A stretch of 64,000 nucleotides of DNA from Abyssibius sp040880065 (GCA_040880065.1 JBBDJE010000003.1:132533-196532); one strand, 5' to 3'. Positions 37,832 through 47,524 are shown, counted from the first letter of the stretch. Numbers and translations are program-made. Notes: generated by a model not told the origin, from the sequence alone.

Positions 37832-38599
37832 ATGTCAGCAGAAATCATCACCATTCCCTGCCTTTCCGACAATTACGCCTTTCTGCTGCATGATTCGAGC
37901 TCTGGCAAAACAATGCTGGTCGATGCCCCCGAAGCAGACCCGATTCTGGCCGCAGTAAAAGCGCAAGGCTGGCAGATAGACCGTGTGCTGTTAACCCACC
38001 ACCACCCCGACCATGTGCAGGGGCTTGGCGCCATTCGCGATGCGTTTGCCCCGCAAGTGGCCGGCTGCGCCGCCGACGCCCACCGCCTGCCCCCGCTTGA
38101 TATTGCGCTCACCGAAGGGGATGAACTGGCAATAGGCGGGCTGGTTGGCCGCATTCTGGATGTATCTGGCCACACGATCAACCATATCGCCTGGTATGTG
38201 CCCGACGCGCAGGCCGTCTTTACGGCAGATAGCCTTATGGCCTTAGGGTGCGGGCGGGTGTTTGAAGGCACGTTCGAGCAGATGCACGAAAGCCTGCAAA
38301 AACTCGCCGCGCTCCCGCCGGAAACATGGGTCTATTCCGGCCATGAATATACCGTTGCGAATGCGCGCTTTGCCCAATCTATTGATGGCGGAAACGACGC
38401 GCTGGCCGCGCGCGTGTCCGAAATTTCCGCAACGCGCGCTGCGGGCAAAGCCACCGTGCCCAGCCAGTTGGTGCTGGAATTGGCCACAAACCCGTTTCTG
38501 CGCGCCGCAGATGCCGGCATTCGCACCGCACTTGGCATGCAAACCGCTACCGATGCCGCCGTATTTGCCGCTATTCGCCGTAAAAAAGACACGTTTTGA
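37832..38599 (+). CDS. gloB: Hydroxyacylglutathione hydrolase (glyoxalase II)
   Basis: Hydrolyses S-D-lactoylglutathione in methylglyoxal detoxification. 255 residues in the metallo-beta-lactamase fold. The binuclear metal motif THHHPDH is at residues 55-61, with DVSGHTINHIAWY, FTADSLMALGCGR and the C-terminal GHEYTVANARF. The ATG at 37832 has GGAGG nine bases upstream. It is divergent from the methyltransferase gene. Confidence 0.96.
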   Translation: MSAEIITIPCLSDNYAFLLHDSSSGKTMLVDAPEADPILAAVKAQGWQIDRVLLTHHHPDHVQGLGAIRDAFAPQVAGCAADAHRLPPLDIALTEGDELAIGGLVGRILDVSGHTINHIAWYVPDAQAVFTADSLMALGCGRVFEGTFEQMHESLQKLAALPPETWVYSGHEYTVANARFAQSIDGGNDALAARVSEISATRAAGKATVPSQLVLELATNPFLRAADAGIRTALGMQTATDAAVFAAIRRKKDTF

Positions 38600-38754
38600 C
38601 ATTGCTATCAGAGCGGGCACACTGTTCTATTAACAGAACGTGAACGCTTGATTGGCGCACACCCCTTGAACCTTGTCCAATGACAACCGAAGTTTAAGGA
38701 AACAGCGCTAGGTTTTACAGCGCTGCACCGCATAGACGAGACAGGAGGCCTTTG

Positions 38755-41076
38755 ATGCCGACATTTTCCAGCACGCTAGAAACCGCAATCCACGGTGCGC
38801 TTAGCCTTGCCAATGACCGCCGCCACGAATTGGCCACGCTTGAGCACCTGCTTCTTTCATTGATCGACGAGCCGGACGCGCTGCATGTGATGCAGGCCTG
38901 CGGGGTGAATGTTGAAAAGCTGCGCAAAGACCTGATCCGTTATCTTGATGAAGATCTGGATTCGCTGATCTCCGATATCGAAGGCAGCGAGGCCGCGCCC
39001 GGCACCGGGTTTCAGCGGGTCATTCAGCGCGCGGCAATCCATGTACAAACCTCGGGCCATTCCGAGGTGACAGGCGCCAATGTGCTGGTCGCGATCTTCA
39101 ACGAGCGTGAAAGCCACGCCACATATTTCCTGCAAGAACAGGACATGACGCGCTATGACGCGGTGAATTTCATCAGCCACGGCGTTGCGAAGAATCCCTC
39201 CTATTCGGAGCCACGCAGCGTGAAGGGCGTGGAAGAGGTGCGCCAAGGCAGCACCGATGGTGGGCAGAAGGAAAAAGGCGAGAGCGCGCTGGCCAAATAC
39301 TGCGTGGATTTGAACACCAAAGCGCGCAAGGGCGATGTCGACCCGCTGATCGGCCGCGTGCCGGAAGTGGAGCGTTGCATTCAAATTCTGTGCCGCCGCC
39401 GCAAGAACAACCCGCTGCTTGTGGGCGACCCCGGCGTTGGTAAAACCGCCATCGCCGAAGGGCTGGCGCGCAAGATCGTGCAGGGCGAAGTGCCCGAAGT
39501 TCTGGCGAAAACCACCATCTATTCGCTTGATATGGGCGCGCTTCTGGCTGGCACCCGCTATCGCGGTGACTTTGAAGAGCGCCTGAAAGAGGTGGTGAAA
39601 GAGCTTGAGGCACACCCCTCTGCGGTGCTGTTCATTGATGAAATTCACACGGTGATTGGCGCAGGCGCCACCTCGGGCGGGGCGATGGATGCCTCCAACC
39701 TGCTGAAACCGGCGCTGCAGGGCGGCAAGCTGAAATGCATGGGCTCGACCACCTTCACCGAGTTTCGCCAGCATTTTGACAAGGATCGTGCACTGTCCCG
39801 CCGCTTCCAGAAGATTGATGTGAACGAGCCGAGCGTGCCGGATGCCATCAAGATTTTGATGGGGCTGAAACCCTATTTTGAAGAGCATCACCACATTCGC
39901 TACACCAATGACGCGATCAAGACCGCCGTGGAAATGTCGGCCCGCTACATCCATGACCGCAAATTGCCCGACAAGGCGATCGACGTGATCGACGAGGCCG
40001 GGGCGGCGCAGATGCTGGTGGCTGAATCCAAACGCCGCAAGACCATCGGCACCAAGGATATCGAAGCCGTGGTGGCGACGATTGCGCGCATTCCGCCAAA
40101 ATCGGTCTCCAAAAGTGATGCTGAAAACCTGCGCGACCTCGAAAAGAGCCTCAAGCGCGTGGTGTTCGGTCAGGATACCGCGATCGAGGCGCTGGCCTCG
40201 GCCATCAAGCTTGGCCGCGCCGGGCTGCGCGAGCCGGAAAAACCCATCGGCAACTACCTGTTTGCCGGGCCAACCGGTGTGGGCAAAACCGAGGTCGCCA
40301 AGCAATTGGCCGATACGTTGGGCGTGGAACTGCTGCGCTTTGATATGTCGGAATATATGGAGAAACACGCCGTTTCGCGGCTGATCGGCGCGCCGCCGGG
40401 CTATGTCGGCTTTGATCAGGGCGGTTTGCTGACCGACCAGGTCGACCAGCACCCGCATTCTGTGCTGTTGCTCGACGAAATTGAAAAAGCCCACCCCGAT
40501 GTGTTCAACATTCTGCTGCAGGTCATGGACCACGGCAAGATGACCGACCATAACGGCCGGCAGGTCGATTTTCGCAATGTCGTGCTGATTATGACCAGCA
40601 ATGCCGGCGCGGCCGATCAGGCCAAATCGGCCATCGGTTTCGGGCGCGACCGGCGCGAGGGCGAGGATATGGCGGCGATTGAAAAGCTGTTCAGCCCGGA
40701 ATTTCGCAACCGGCTGGATGCCGTCATTTCCTTCGCGCCGCTGCCGCGCGCTGTGATTTTGAAGGTTGTGGACAAGTTTGTCATGCAGCTTGAAAACCAG
40801 TTGATGGACCGCAACGTGCATCTGGACCTAACCCCGGAAGCCGCCGAATGGCTGGCGGAAAAGGGCTTTGATGACAAGATGGGCGCGCGGCCTTTGGCGC
40901 GGGTCATTCAGGAACATGTCAAAAAACCGATGGCCGAAGAGTTGCTGTTTGGCAAACTCGTCAAGGGTGGCGTGGTGCGGATTATCGTGAAAGACGGCGC
41001 GCTGGAGCTGGAATATTCCGACCTTGCTGCCAAGCAGATCACCGGGCGCAAAACCCCGCTTCTGGCCGCCGACTGA
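38755..41076 (+). CDS. clpA: ATP-dependent Clp protease ATP-binding subunit ClpA
   Basis: 773-residue AAA+ unfoldase that feeds ClpP. The N domain is about residues 1-145 and binds the adaptor ClpS. D1 has the P-loop GDPGVGKTA at about 224-232, D2 has GPTGVGKTE at about 505-513, and the ClpP-binding loop tripeptide IGF occurs in KSAIGFGRD near residue 626. GGAGG precedes the start. clpS is not directly upstream here. A strong hairpin terminator follows. Confidence 0.98.
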   Translation: MPTFSSTLETAIHGALSLANDRRHELATLEHLLLSLIDEPDALHVMQACGVNVEKLRKDLIRYLDEDLDSLISDIEGSEAAPGTGFQRVIQRAAIHVQTSGHSEVTGANVLVAIFNERESHATYFLQEQDMTRYDAVNFISHGVAKNPSYSEPRSVKGVEEVRQGSTDGGQKEKGESALAKYCVDLNTKARKGDVDPLIGRVPEVERCIQILCRRRKNNPLLVGDPGVGKTAIAEGLARKIVQGEVPEVLAKTTIYSLDMGALLAGTRYRGDFEERLKEVVKELEAHPSAVLFIDEIHTVIGAGATSGGAMDASNLLKPALQGGKLKCMGSTTFTEFRQHFDKDRALSRRFQKIDVNEPSVPDAIKILMGLKPYFEEHHHIRYTNDAIKTAVEMSARYIHDRKLPDKAIDVIDEAGAAQMLVAESKRRKTIGTKDIEAVVATIARIPPKSVSKSDAENLRDLEKSLKRVVFGQDTAIEALASAIKLGRAGLREPEKPIGNYLFAGPTGVGKTEVAKQLADTLGVELLRFDMSEYMEKHAVSRLIGAPPGYVGFDQGGLLTDQVDQHPHSVLLLDEIEKAHPDVFNILLQVMDHGKMTDHNGRQVDFRNVVLIMTSNAGAADQAKSAIGFGRDRREGEDMAAIEKLFSPEFRNRLDAVISFAPLPRAVILKVVDKFVMQLENQLMDRNVHLDLTPEAAEWLAEKGFDDKMGARPLARVIQEHVKKPMAEELLFGKLVKGGVVRIIVKDGALELEYSDLAAKQITGRKTPLLAAD

Positions 41077-41128
41077 CCGCGCCTGCCGGTGGCGGCGCGA
41101 CAGGCGCCGCGCTAGCCGACCCAATCCA

Positions 41129-41170
41129 CCCGCGCCGCGTGGCCAGCTTTGGCGCGCGGCGCGGGTTTCT
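41129..41170 (+). terminator. Rho-independent terminator of clpA
   Basis: A perfect 11-bp stem CCCGCGCCGCG (41129-41139) / CGCGGCGCGGG (41155-41165) is followed by TTTCT. The T-run is weak but the stem is strong. Confidence 0.7.
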
Positions 41171-41176
41171 GGCGCC

Positions 41177-41283
41177 TAGAGCGTATCGCATTCATCTGCA
41201 TTCACGCGACACGCTCTAACTTTTTGATGACGCATGTTTAAATGCAGAAAACCGGTTCCCACTTTTGTTGCAACATGCGCTAG
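41177..41283. repeat. Dispersed intergenic palindromic repeat, copy 1
   Basis: ~107-bp element in two parts. The first is an inverted repeat (TAGAGCGTATCGC / GCGACACGCTCTA, 12 of 13 pairs). The second contains GAAAACCGGTTCCCAC and ends GCAACATGCGCTAG. It is clearly related to copy 2 at 50.4 kb. Its last bases provide the stop codon of the OmpA/MotB-like gene. Similar ACCGGTT-bearing palindromes are scattered through alphaproteobacterial genomes. Confidence 0.8.
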
Positions 41284-43448
41284 CGCTCGGTAAATTTCAG
41301 CTCGATCCGGCGGTTGCGGGCCAGTGCTTCGGGGCTGTCGCCAAGGTCGATGGGCTGAAACTCGCCAAAGCCGGTGGCGGCCAAGCGGTCGGCGGGAATA
41401 GCCTCCTCCTGCACCAGATAGAGTACGACAGACAAGGCGCGCGCCTGGCTCAGTTCCCAGTTGTTCCGAAAACGAGCGCCGGGGTTGAGTGGGCGCGCGT
41501 CTGTATGGCCATCAACCCGCAGCACCCAGTTTATTTCGGGGGGGATTTCGCCCGACACTTCGCGCACCAAGGCGGCGACTTTGGCAATCTCCGCGCGGCC
41601 CTCGGCGCCCAGATCGGCGGAACCGGCGGCAAACAGCACTTCCGAGGGGAAGACAAACCGGTCGCCGGTGATGACCACATCTTCCCTGTCTCCCAGAATT
41701 TCGCGCACACGGCCAAAGAATTCCGAACGGTAGTTGCGCAGCTGGTCGGCCTCGGCCTCCAGCAATATGCGGGCCTGTTCTTCTGCATCGGCGCGGGCGG
41801 CCTCGGCATCGGCGCGGGCCTGTTCGGCACGTGCGCGCGCCGATTGCTCCGAAGCGACCTGCGCCAACGCCGCGTTCAGCTCCGAGCCAAGCGTTTCCAG
41901 CCGCACCTGCGCTTGCGCATCACGCGCGGCAGAGGCATCGAGCAGGCCTTGCAGCGCATTTAGCTCGCTGCGCAGTGCCGCGGTTTGCTGGTTGAGAAGC
42001 TCCAGTTCGGCGGCGGCGGCTTCGGCTTCACGGTTGCGTTCGCTTATGATGGCACGCGCTTCTTCCAGCGCAATATCGCGGGCGCGCAACGCGGCAGTGG
42101 CATCACCGCGCAAGGCGGCCAAATCGTCGGCGGCGGCGCGGGCGGCGGCCAGTTCTAGCAATGCTTCTTCGGCGCGGCGGCGCTGCTCTTCCAGCGCAAG
42201 GGTCATGGCCGTCAACTCGCTATCGGCATTCGCAAGCCGGGCACGCAGGGCTTCGGCGGCGGCGGCTTCGGCAAGCTGGGCCTGTTCGGCTTCGGAGAGG
42301 GCGGCAGCGCGTTCGGCAAGTGCAAGTTCGGCGGCGGCAATGGCGTTGTTCTTGGTCGAAAGCAATTCGGCCAGTCGCTCGGCATCGGCCTCGGATTGAG
42401 CCTGCGCATCAAGCGCTGCGATGCGCGCCGCTTCGGTTTGAGCAAGTTCAGCGGCAACACCATCACGTTCGCGCATCGCGTCAGACAGTTCGGCCAGCAC
42501 AGCCACGCGGGCCAATTCGGCAGCACTTAGCCGCTCTTCCAACAGGCGTTGGGCTTCGGCATTCGCAATCAGATTTGCGGTTGCATCATCCAGCCTGCCG
42601 CGCAATTCGCGCACTTGCGAATTTACATCGCCTTGCATCGATTCAAGGCTGGCCACACGCGCAGCGGCATCGCGCCGTGCGGCCTCGGCCAGCAGCAATG
42701 CCTGCGCGTTGGTCGCCACCTGATCTTGCAACGAGGCGATGGTATCGGCCCGCGCGGCGGATTCGGCGCGTAATCCGGCGATCATCTGCTCCAATGCTTC
42801 GGCGCGGGCGGCGGCAAGGCGAGCCTCTTGTTCTTGCACCGAAATTTCGCTGCGCGCTTGGGCCAGCGCAATTTCAGCCGCCTCGCGGGCAGAAATTTCA
42901 ACGCTCTGCGCCTCTTGCAAAGCGGCCAGCGTGGCGCGGCTTTCATCAAGGGTTGCGCTTGTTTCGCTCAGCGCCGCCTGCGTGTTGGCAAGCTCGGATT
43001 GCGCCACGAGAAGCCGTGTATCCAGATCATCACGCTGCGCCAGAAGGCTGGCAACCTGTTCCTCAAAGCTGGCAATCTGCGCGCGCGCCACCGATTGCGC
43101 ATCGAGCAATGCCGCACGTTCGCGGCTCAGGCTGGCGATCACGGCGCTTTGGCTGTCGGCGTTGCGCGCGGCATCGGCAAGGCGTGCGTCCAGCGCGCCG
43201 ATCTGGTCATTCAGCGCGCGGTTGCGGGCTTCCTGCAACCCAAGCGCCGATGCAAGACCGGAGATTTGCGCGGTCAGGTCATCAAGCTCGGTGCGCTGGC
43301 CGGTGATGGTTTCGTTCAGGGTGAACTGCACGATCATGAAAATCGACAGCACGAAGAACAGCACCAGCAGCAGCGCGGTCATCGCGTCAACGAAGCCGGG
43401 CCAGATATTTGCCTCTGAACGTGAAAAACCGCGCCGCGACAGGGCCAT
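41280..43448 (-). CDS. MotB/OmpA-like protein with long periplasmic coiled coil
   Basis: 722 residues. One N-terminal membrane helix (about residues 18-42) has the MotB-type motif GFVDAMTALLLVLFF, with Asp21 in the place of the proton-carrying aspartate. Residues about 50-580 are Ala/Glu/Arg-rich heptad-like coiled coil. The C-terminal ~130 residues form an OmpA/MotB peptidoglycan-binding domain (LFAAGSADLGAEGRAEI, VDGHTDARPL, NWELSQARALSVVLYL, RNRRIELKF). It is three bases downstream of the MotA/TolQ-like gene. It probably sits in the inner membrane and grips the cell wall at a distance. It resembles a stator subunit but is over twice as long as flagellar MotB. Function is unknown. Confidence 0.85.
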   Translation of the reverse strand: MALSRRGFSRSEANIWPGFVDAMTALLLVLFFVLSIFMIVQFTLNETITGQRTELDDLTAQISGLASALGLQEARNRALNDQIGALDARLADAARNADSQSAVIASLSRERAALLDAQSVARAQIASFEEQVASLLAQRDDLDTRLLVAQSELANTQAALSETSATLDESRATLAALQEAQSVEISAREAAEIALAQARSEISVQEQEARLAAARAEALEQMIAGLRAESAARADTIASLQDQVATNAQALLLAEAARRDAAARVASLESMQGDVNSQVRELRGRLDDATANLIANAEAQRLLEERLSAAELARVAVLAELSDAMRERDGVAAELAQTEAARIAALDAQAQSEADAERLAELLSTKNNAIAAAELALAERAAALSEAEQAQLAEAAAAEALRARLANADSELTAMTLALEEQRRRAEEALLELAAARAAADDLAALRGDATAALRARDIALEEARAIISERNREAEAAAAELELLNQQTAALRSELNALQGLLDASAARDAQAQVRLETLGSELNAALAQVASEQSARARAEQARADAEAARADAEEQARILLEAEADQLRNYRSEFFGRVREILGDREDVVITGDRFVFPSEVLFAAGSADLGAEGRAEIAKVAALVREVSGEIPPEINWVLRVDGHTDARPLNPGARFRNNWELSQARALSVVLYLVQEEAIPADRLAATGFGEFQPIDLGDSPEALARNRRIELKFTER

Positions 43449-43451
43449 AGC

Positions 43452-44654
43452 CTAGCCCTGCCCCCGCGCGTTTGCCAGCGCCATCACGCTTTGGGCAAGC
43501 TGTGCAAGGTCGCTGCGCAGTTCGGCAATCGAATCCTGCCGGCCCGCCGACATTTCTTCGAGAATGCGCAAAAGCTGCACATCGATGTTGCGCAGCCGGG
43601 CGCGCGCTTCGCTGTCCAGCAGCCCGGCCTCTTCCTCACGGGCGCGCAGCACCTTGGCAATTTCGCTTTGCGATGCGGCGATGCGTTCAAGCACCGCCAT
43701 GGCGCTGCCGCCGATCCCGCCGCCGCCACCACTTTTTTGCACGGCATGGGTCATATCCGAAATGCCGGATGCCAGCCGGGCCAGGCTCGCCTCGGTTTTC
43801 TGGCGGGCCTCCTCGCCGCGCAGCACCACATCTTTCAGGGTTTCAAGCTGAAGCCCGGTCTGTTCGGCCAGACCCATCAGCCCCGAAGTGTCATGGCCGC
43901 CACCATCGCCACTGCCGTCGCCGGAAAACAGGCTGATGCGGGTGATCGAGGATAGCCATTCTTCCAGCTCCATGTAAAAACGGTTCTGGCCGTGGCTGGC
44001 AAAAAGCTCCAGCAGACCAACGACCAGCGATCCCGTCAGCCCCAGAAGCGAACTGGCAAAGGCCGTGCCCATGCCGCCAAGCTGGTCTTCCAGCCCGTTC
44101 ATCAGCCGCCCGAACGCTTCCATCGAGCTTTGGCCCTCCTGCGGTTCGAGGCTGCGGATGGTATCGACCACGGCAGGCACCGTGGTGGCAAGGCCGAAGA
44201 ACGTGCCCAAAAGACCAAGGAAAATCAGCAGGTTGATAATGTAACGGGTAATGTCGCGCGCCTCGTCAAGCCGCGTGGCCACGGAATCAAGGATCGAGCG
44301 GGTCGAGCTTGAGGTCAGCGAGCGGCGCGCGCGCGTATCGCGCAGCATGGCAGCAAGCGGTGCAAGCAGGCGGGGTGAGGCCACGAACTCGTTGCCGGGC
44401 CGGTCAAGCGCAAAGCCCTCAAGCCATTGCACCGAAAGTGTAAGCATCCACATTTGCCAAAAACACGCAAACAGCCCAATAACAAAGACTGCAACAATGA
44501 ACCCGTTCAGGTAAGGCGAGGCCAGAAGGATCGGCTCGATAAACGGGTAAGAGACATAGGCACCGCCGCCAACCAACCCCAGAATGACAAACATTGTCAG
44601 CGTTTGGCGTGTCGGCTGGCTGAAATGCGGCTCTTTAGCCGTGTCAAAATTCAT
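43452..44654 (-). CDS. MotA/TolQ/ExbB-like membrane protein
   Basis: 400 residues from ATG 44654, which has AAGGGG upstream. Four hydrophobic segments are visible: about residues 18-38, 48-72, 145-170 (IINLLIFLGLLGTFFGLAT) and 200-228 (MGTAFASSLLGLTGSLVVGLL). The last two match the MotA/TolQ/ExbB core. The C-terminal ~150 residues are a charged, glycine-interrupted, coiled-coil-prone cytoplasmic tail. It is coupled to the MotB/OmpA-like gene, so the two should form a proton-driven complex. It is divergent from the SPFH gene. Not flagellar by context. Confidence 0.87.
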   Translation of the reverse strand: MNFDTAKEPHFSQPTRQTLTMFVILGLVGGGAYVSYPFIEPILLASPYLNGFIVAVFVIGLFACFWQMWMLTLSVQWLEGFALDRPGNEFVASPRLLAPLAAMLRDTRARRSLTSSSTRSILDSVATRLDEARDITRYIINLLIFLGLLGTFFGLATTVPAVVDTIRSLEPQEGQSSMEAFGRLMNGLEDQLGGMGTAFASSLLGLTGSLVVGLLELFASHGQNRFYMELEEWLSSITRISLFSGDGSGDGGGHDTSGLMGLAEQTGLQLETLKDVVLRGEEARQKTEASLARLASGISDMTHAVQKSGGGGGIGGSAMAVLERIAASQSEIAKVLRAREEEAGLLDSEARARLRNIDVQLLRILEEMSAGRQDSIAELRSDLAQLAQSVMALANARGQG

Positions 44655-44807
44655 ATTTACCCCTTCATACATGAGTTGGACGGCGCAAAAAGCAGTTGCA
44701 CCAATGCCAACCATCGCAAACTACTGCCCAATAGCGCTTGCGTCAAAGCACAACTGGGCTAATTTACCCACAGGTATATGTTAACCGCTTTGCAAAGGAT
44801 TAAGATC

Positions 44808-45734
44808 ATGCTCAGCACTATCGGACCAGCCGCCATTGCGATCGTCGTCTTCGCACTGATCATGATTTTCATGATGGTGAAAACCGTCCCACAGGGCGAA
44901 GAGTGGACAGTTGAGCGCTTTGGCCGTTACACGCGCACCCTAAAGCCCGGCATCGGCTTTCTTGTTCCGATCATCGACAAGCTTGGTGCGAAAATTTCCA
45001 TGATGGAAACGGTGCTCGATATCCCAAGCCAAGAGGTGATTACCCGCGATAACGCCATGGTTTTGGCCGATGCGGTTGCCTTTTACCAAATTGTCGATGC
45101 GGCCCGCGCCGCCTATGAGGTGCGCGACCTCGAGCGCGCTTTGTCCAATCTCAGCCAGACGAACATCCGCTCGGTCGTCGGCTCGATGGACCTGGATGAA
45201 AGCCTGTCCAACCGCGATATCATCAACCACAAGCTGCTATCGGTGATCGACGAGGCTTCCAATAGCTGGGGCGTAAAAGTCACCCGAATCGAGATCAAAG
45301 ACCTTGCGCCACCCGCCGATATCAATGAGGCAATGGCCCGCCAGATGAAGGCCGAGCGTGAGAAGCGCGCCGCCATTTTGCAAGCCGAGGGGATGAAACA
45401 GGCTGCTGTTCTCAAGGCCGAAGGTGAACGCGAGGCACAGATCCGCGAGGCCGAAGGCCGCCGCGAAGCTGCATTTCTGGACGCCGAAGCGCGCGAACGC
45501 GCTGCCGAAGCCGAGGCAAAGGCCACGAAAATGGTGTCCGAAGCCATTGCGGCGGGTGATATTCAGGCGATCAACTATTTCATCGCGCAAAAATACACCG
45601 AAGCGCTGCAAGCTATTGCAAGCTCGCCCAATACCAAAACGGTGATGATCCCGCTGGAAGCTTCGGGTTTGCTCGGCTCGATCGCCGGTATCGGAGACAT
45701 CGCCAAGGCGACCTTTGGCAAGGATAGCAAGTAA
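44808..45734 (+). CDS. SPFH/Band 7 (stomatin-like, QmcA-type) membrane protein
   Basis: 308 residues. The N-terminal membrane helix is IAIVVFALIMIFMMVKTV. The SPFH domain is about residues 30-190 (ERFGRYTRTLKPGIGFLVP; VITRDNAMVLADAVAFYQI; SLSNRDIINHKLLSVIDEA), followed by a coiled coil of Glu-Ala-rich repeats (KAEGEREAQIREAEGRREAA). Such proteins oligomerise into membrane microdomain cages. It is paired with the overlapping NfeD gene, as is usual. AAAGGA precedes the ATG at 44808. Confidence 0.93.
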   Translation: MLSTIGPAAIAIVVFALIMIFMMVKTVPQGEEWTVERFGRYTRTLKPGIGFLVPIIDKLGAKISMMETVLDIPSQEVITRDNAMVLADAVAFYQIVDAARAAYEVRDLERALSNLSQTNIRSVVGSMDLDESLSNRDIINHKLLSVIDEASNSWGVKVTRIEIKDLAPPADINEAMARQMKAEREKRAAILQAEGMKQAAVLKAEGEREAQIREAEGRREAAFLDAEARERAAEAEAKATKMVSEAIAAGDIQAINYFIAQKYTEALQAIASSPNTKTVMIPLEASGLLGSIAGIGDIAKATFGKDSK

Positions 45735-46198
45735 TGTCCGGCTCGGCATTCTTTGCGGAAATCGCCGCCATTCCGCCCTGGTATTGGGTGGCCTTCGGCA
45801 TGCTGCTGCTGGCCGCCGAAATTCTCGCGCCCGCATTCATTCTGATATGGCCGGGGCTGGCGGCATTGCTCGTGGCATTGCTTGTCTGGCTGGTGCCCGG
45901 CCTGTCGGGCGAGGTGATCATCATCGTTTTTGCACTGCTGGCGCTGGCGCTTACTTTTGCTGGCCGCGCCATGTTCAACCGCACCAGCAATGATGTGCCC
46001 ACCACCGGCCTGAACGCGCGCACAGGTGGTCTTGTCGGGCGTCGCGCAAAGGTGGTCAGCTTCAGTCATGGCGAGGGGCATGTCGAAGTAGGTGGCGTGC
46101 AATGGCCAGCCCACTGGCCTGAAGGTGCCACTGCCGAGGTTGGAGATATGGTAAAAATTACGGCGGTAGATGGCGTGCGACTGGTTGTCGAGGCTTAA
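45734..46198 (+). CDS. NfeD-like membrane protein
   Basis: 154 residues: three N-terminal membrane segments (WYWVAFGMLLLAAEIL; LIWPGLAALLVALLVWLVP; GEVIIIVFALLALALTFA) and a C-terminal OB-fold NfeD domain (GLVGRRAKVVSFSHGEGHVEV; DMVKITAVDGVRLVVE). It partners the stomatin-like protein and overlaps it by one base (TAATG). Confidence 0.92.
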   Translation: MSGSAFFAEIAAIPPWYWVAFGMLLLAAEILAPAFILIWPGLAALLVALLVWLVPGLSGEVIIIVFALLALALTFAGRAMFNRTSNDVPTTGLNARTGGLVGRRAKVVSFSHGEGHVEVGGVQWPAHWPEGATAEVGDMVKITAVDGVRLVVEA

Positions 46199-46405
46199 GC
46201 GCATCCGCTGTATTTTCCGGCAAAGCCTGAACTGAACCGCGCGGCGCCAACTGCGCGGTGCCAGCCCACCAGCCGTGCCGCACGCGCCCCGTTTGACGGT
46301 AACTTATTGAAGTAAACGCAACTCTTGCGCCTAGAAACACTTGCGCCCTTGCCCAAATAGTATGATAGTGGCCCTAATTTCGGGATTAACTGACGGGACG
46401 CGCAC

Positions 46406-47524
46406 GTGAAACTTTTACCTGCTGTGCTTAGCGCACTCACTATCTCCACCGCAAGTTACGCACAACAGTCCGACATTTGTTCGTCGCATACGGTTACGCG
46501 TGGTGAAACACTCCGAATCATTGCAGAACGCTATCTTGGCACGCGAGAGCAATCTCCGGTCATCTATCGTGCGAACCGGTCGGTTGTCGGCGGTGATCCG
46601 AATTTGATTCTTGTCGGCATGGTTCTGAATATCCCCTGCGCCGCAGGGCAAACAGGCGGCCAGACCGTTGTTGCCAGCGCAACCGCTGCCGCCCCTGCCG
46701 CACCTGCACCTGCCCCCGTTGAACCGGCGCCCATCGAAACCGCGTCAGCCAGTGCCACACGCTCGCTCACCGCACCCGAAGCCAGTGCCGCATCAGCCGA
46801 GTTTACGGGCGGCCTGATCGCGCTGCTCTCTGAATCGCCCTTCACCGGTGCCGATCTGCCCAACGGCGGCGCTATGCCAACCGTTATGGCGCAGGCACTC
46901 GTGCGCGCTGGCGAAGGCATGCCAGCCGTGAGCCTGTCAACGCTTGGCAACGCGCGCTCGCTTGAGGTGATGTATCAGGATGCACGGCTCGAGGTCGCGT
47001 TTCCGGTCATCCGCCCGAACTGCTTTTCAGCCAGCCTGACCAACACATCGCGCATGCTGTGCAACGATTTCTATTTCTCGGCCCCGATGTTCGAGGTGGT
47101 CACCACCCTGTTCTCGCGCGCGAGCGATGGTCTGGAAATTTCATCGGCCGAAGACATGGCCGATCTGGTCGTCTGCCTCCCCGACTTCTATCCGTGGGAA
47201 GAATTGCAGGATCTGGGCCTCGCGCTCAACATGGAAACGATGGTGGAACCGGGTTCGATCGCGGAATGCTTCGATATGCTCTGGTCCGGCGATGCTGACC
47301 TTGTTTATGCCGACTTCCTGTCGGTTGACGCGACAATCGGCAATATCGACCTGCGCGGCGACCTTGTGACGCTGAGCCGCTTCACTTGGATCAAGACCGT
47401 GCATGCTGTTTCGCATAACGGCAATGCCGAAGGCGTGAATATGCTGAGCAAGCTGAATGAGGGCTTTGCCAACATGGTGTCCAGCGGTGAGTGGCGCGCC
47501 ATGATGAGAGACTTGCTATCCTAA
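46406..47524 (+). CDS. Secreted LysM - solute-binding-protein fusion, first copy
   Basis: 372 residues. A signal peptide (about 1-19, ending SYA-QQ) is followed by one LysM domain at about 24-77 (HTVTRGETLRIIAERYLG ... VGMVLNIPC), an Ala/Pro linker at 85-125, and a region of ~240 residues with the look of a periplasmic solute-binding fold (FTGADLPNGGAMPTVMAQAL; DLVYADFLSVDATIG). LysM binds peptidoglycan, so the protein may be held at the wall while sensing a ligand. Four cysteines in the binding region could form disulfides. No transporter genes adjoin. It is the first of two tandem paralogues. Confidence 0.85.
   Translation: MKLLPAVLSALTISTASYAQQSDICSSHTVTRGETLRIIAERYLGTREQSPVIYRANRSVVGGDPNLILVGMVLNIPCAAGQTGGQTVVASATAAAPAAPAPAPVEPAPIETASASATRSLTAPEASAASAEFTGGLIALLSESPFTGADLPNGGAMPTVMAQALVRAGEGMPAVSLSTLGNARSLEVMYQDARLEVAFPVIRPNCFSASLTNTSRMLCNDFYFSAPMFEVVTTLFSRASDGLEISSAEDMADLVVCLPDFYPWEELQDLGLALNMETMVEPGSIAECFDMLWSGDADLVYADFLSVDATIGNIDLRGDLVTLSRFTWIKTVHAVSHNGNAEGVNMLSKLNEGFANMVSSGEWRAMMRDLLS

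Noticed and set aside
38624..38639. GTTCT-ATTAAC-AGAAC dyad upstream of clpA
   Set aside because: Short arms and no known regulator match; reported here only as noticed.
38857..40821. 654-residue minus-strand frame
   Set aside because: Antisense to clpA with shadow-frame composition.
41280..44654. Zorya defence system
   Set aside because: The MotA/MotB-like pair resembles ZorA/ZorB in outline, but no zorC, zorD or zorE gene lies nearby and the long coiled coil is on the MotB-like subunit.
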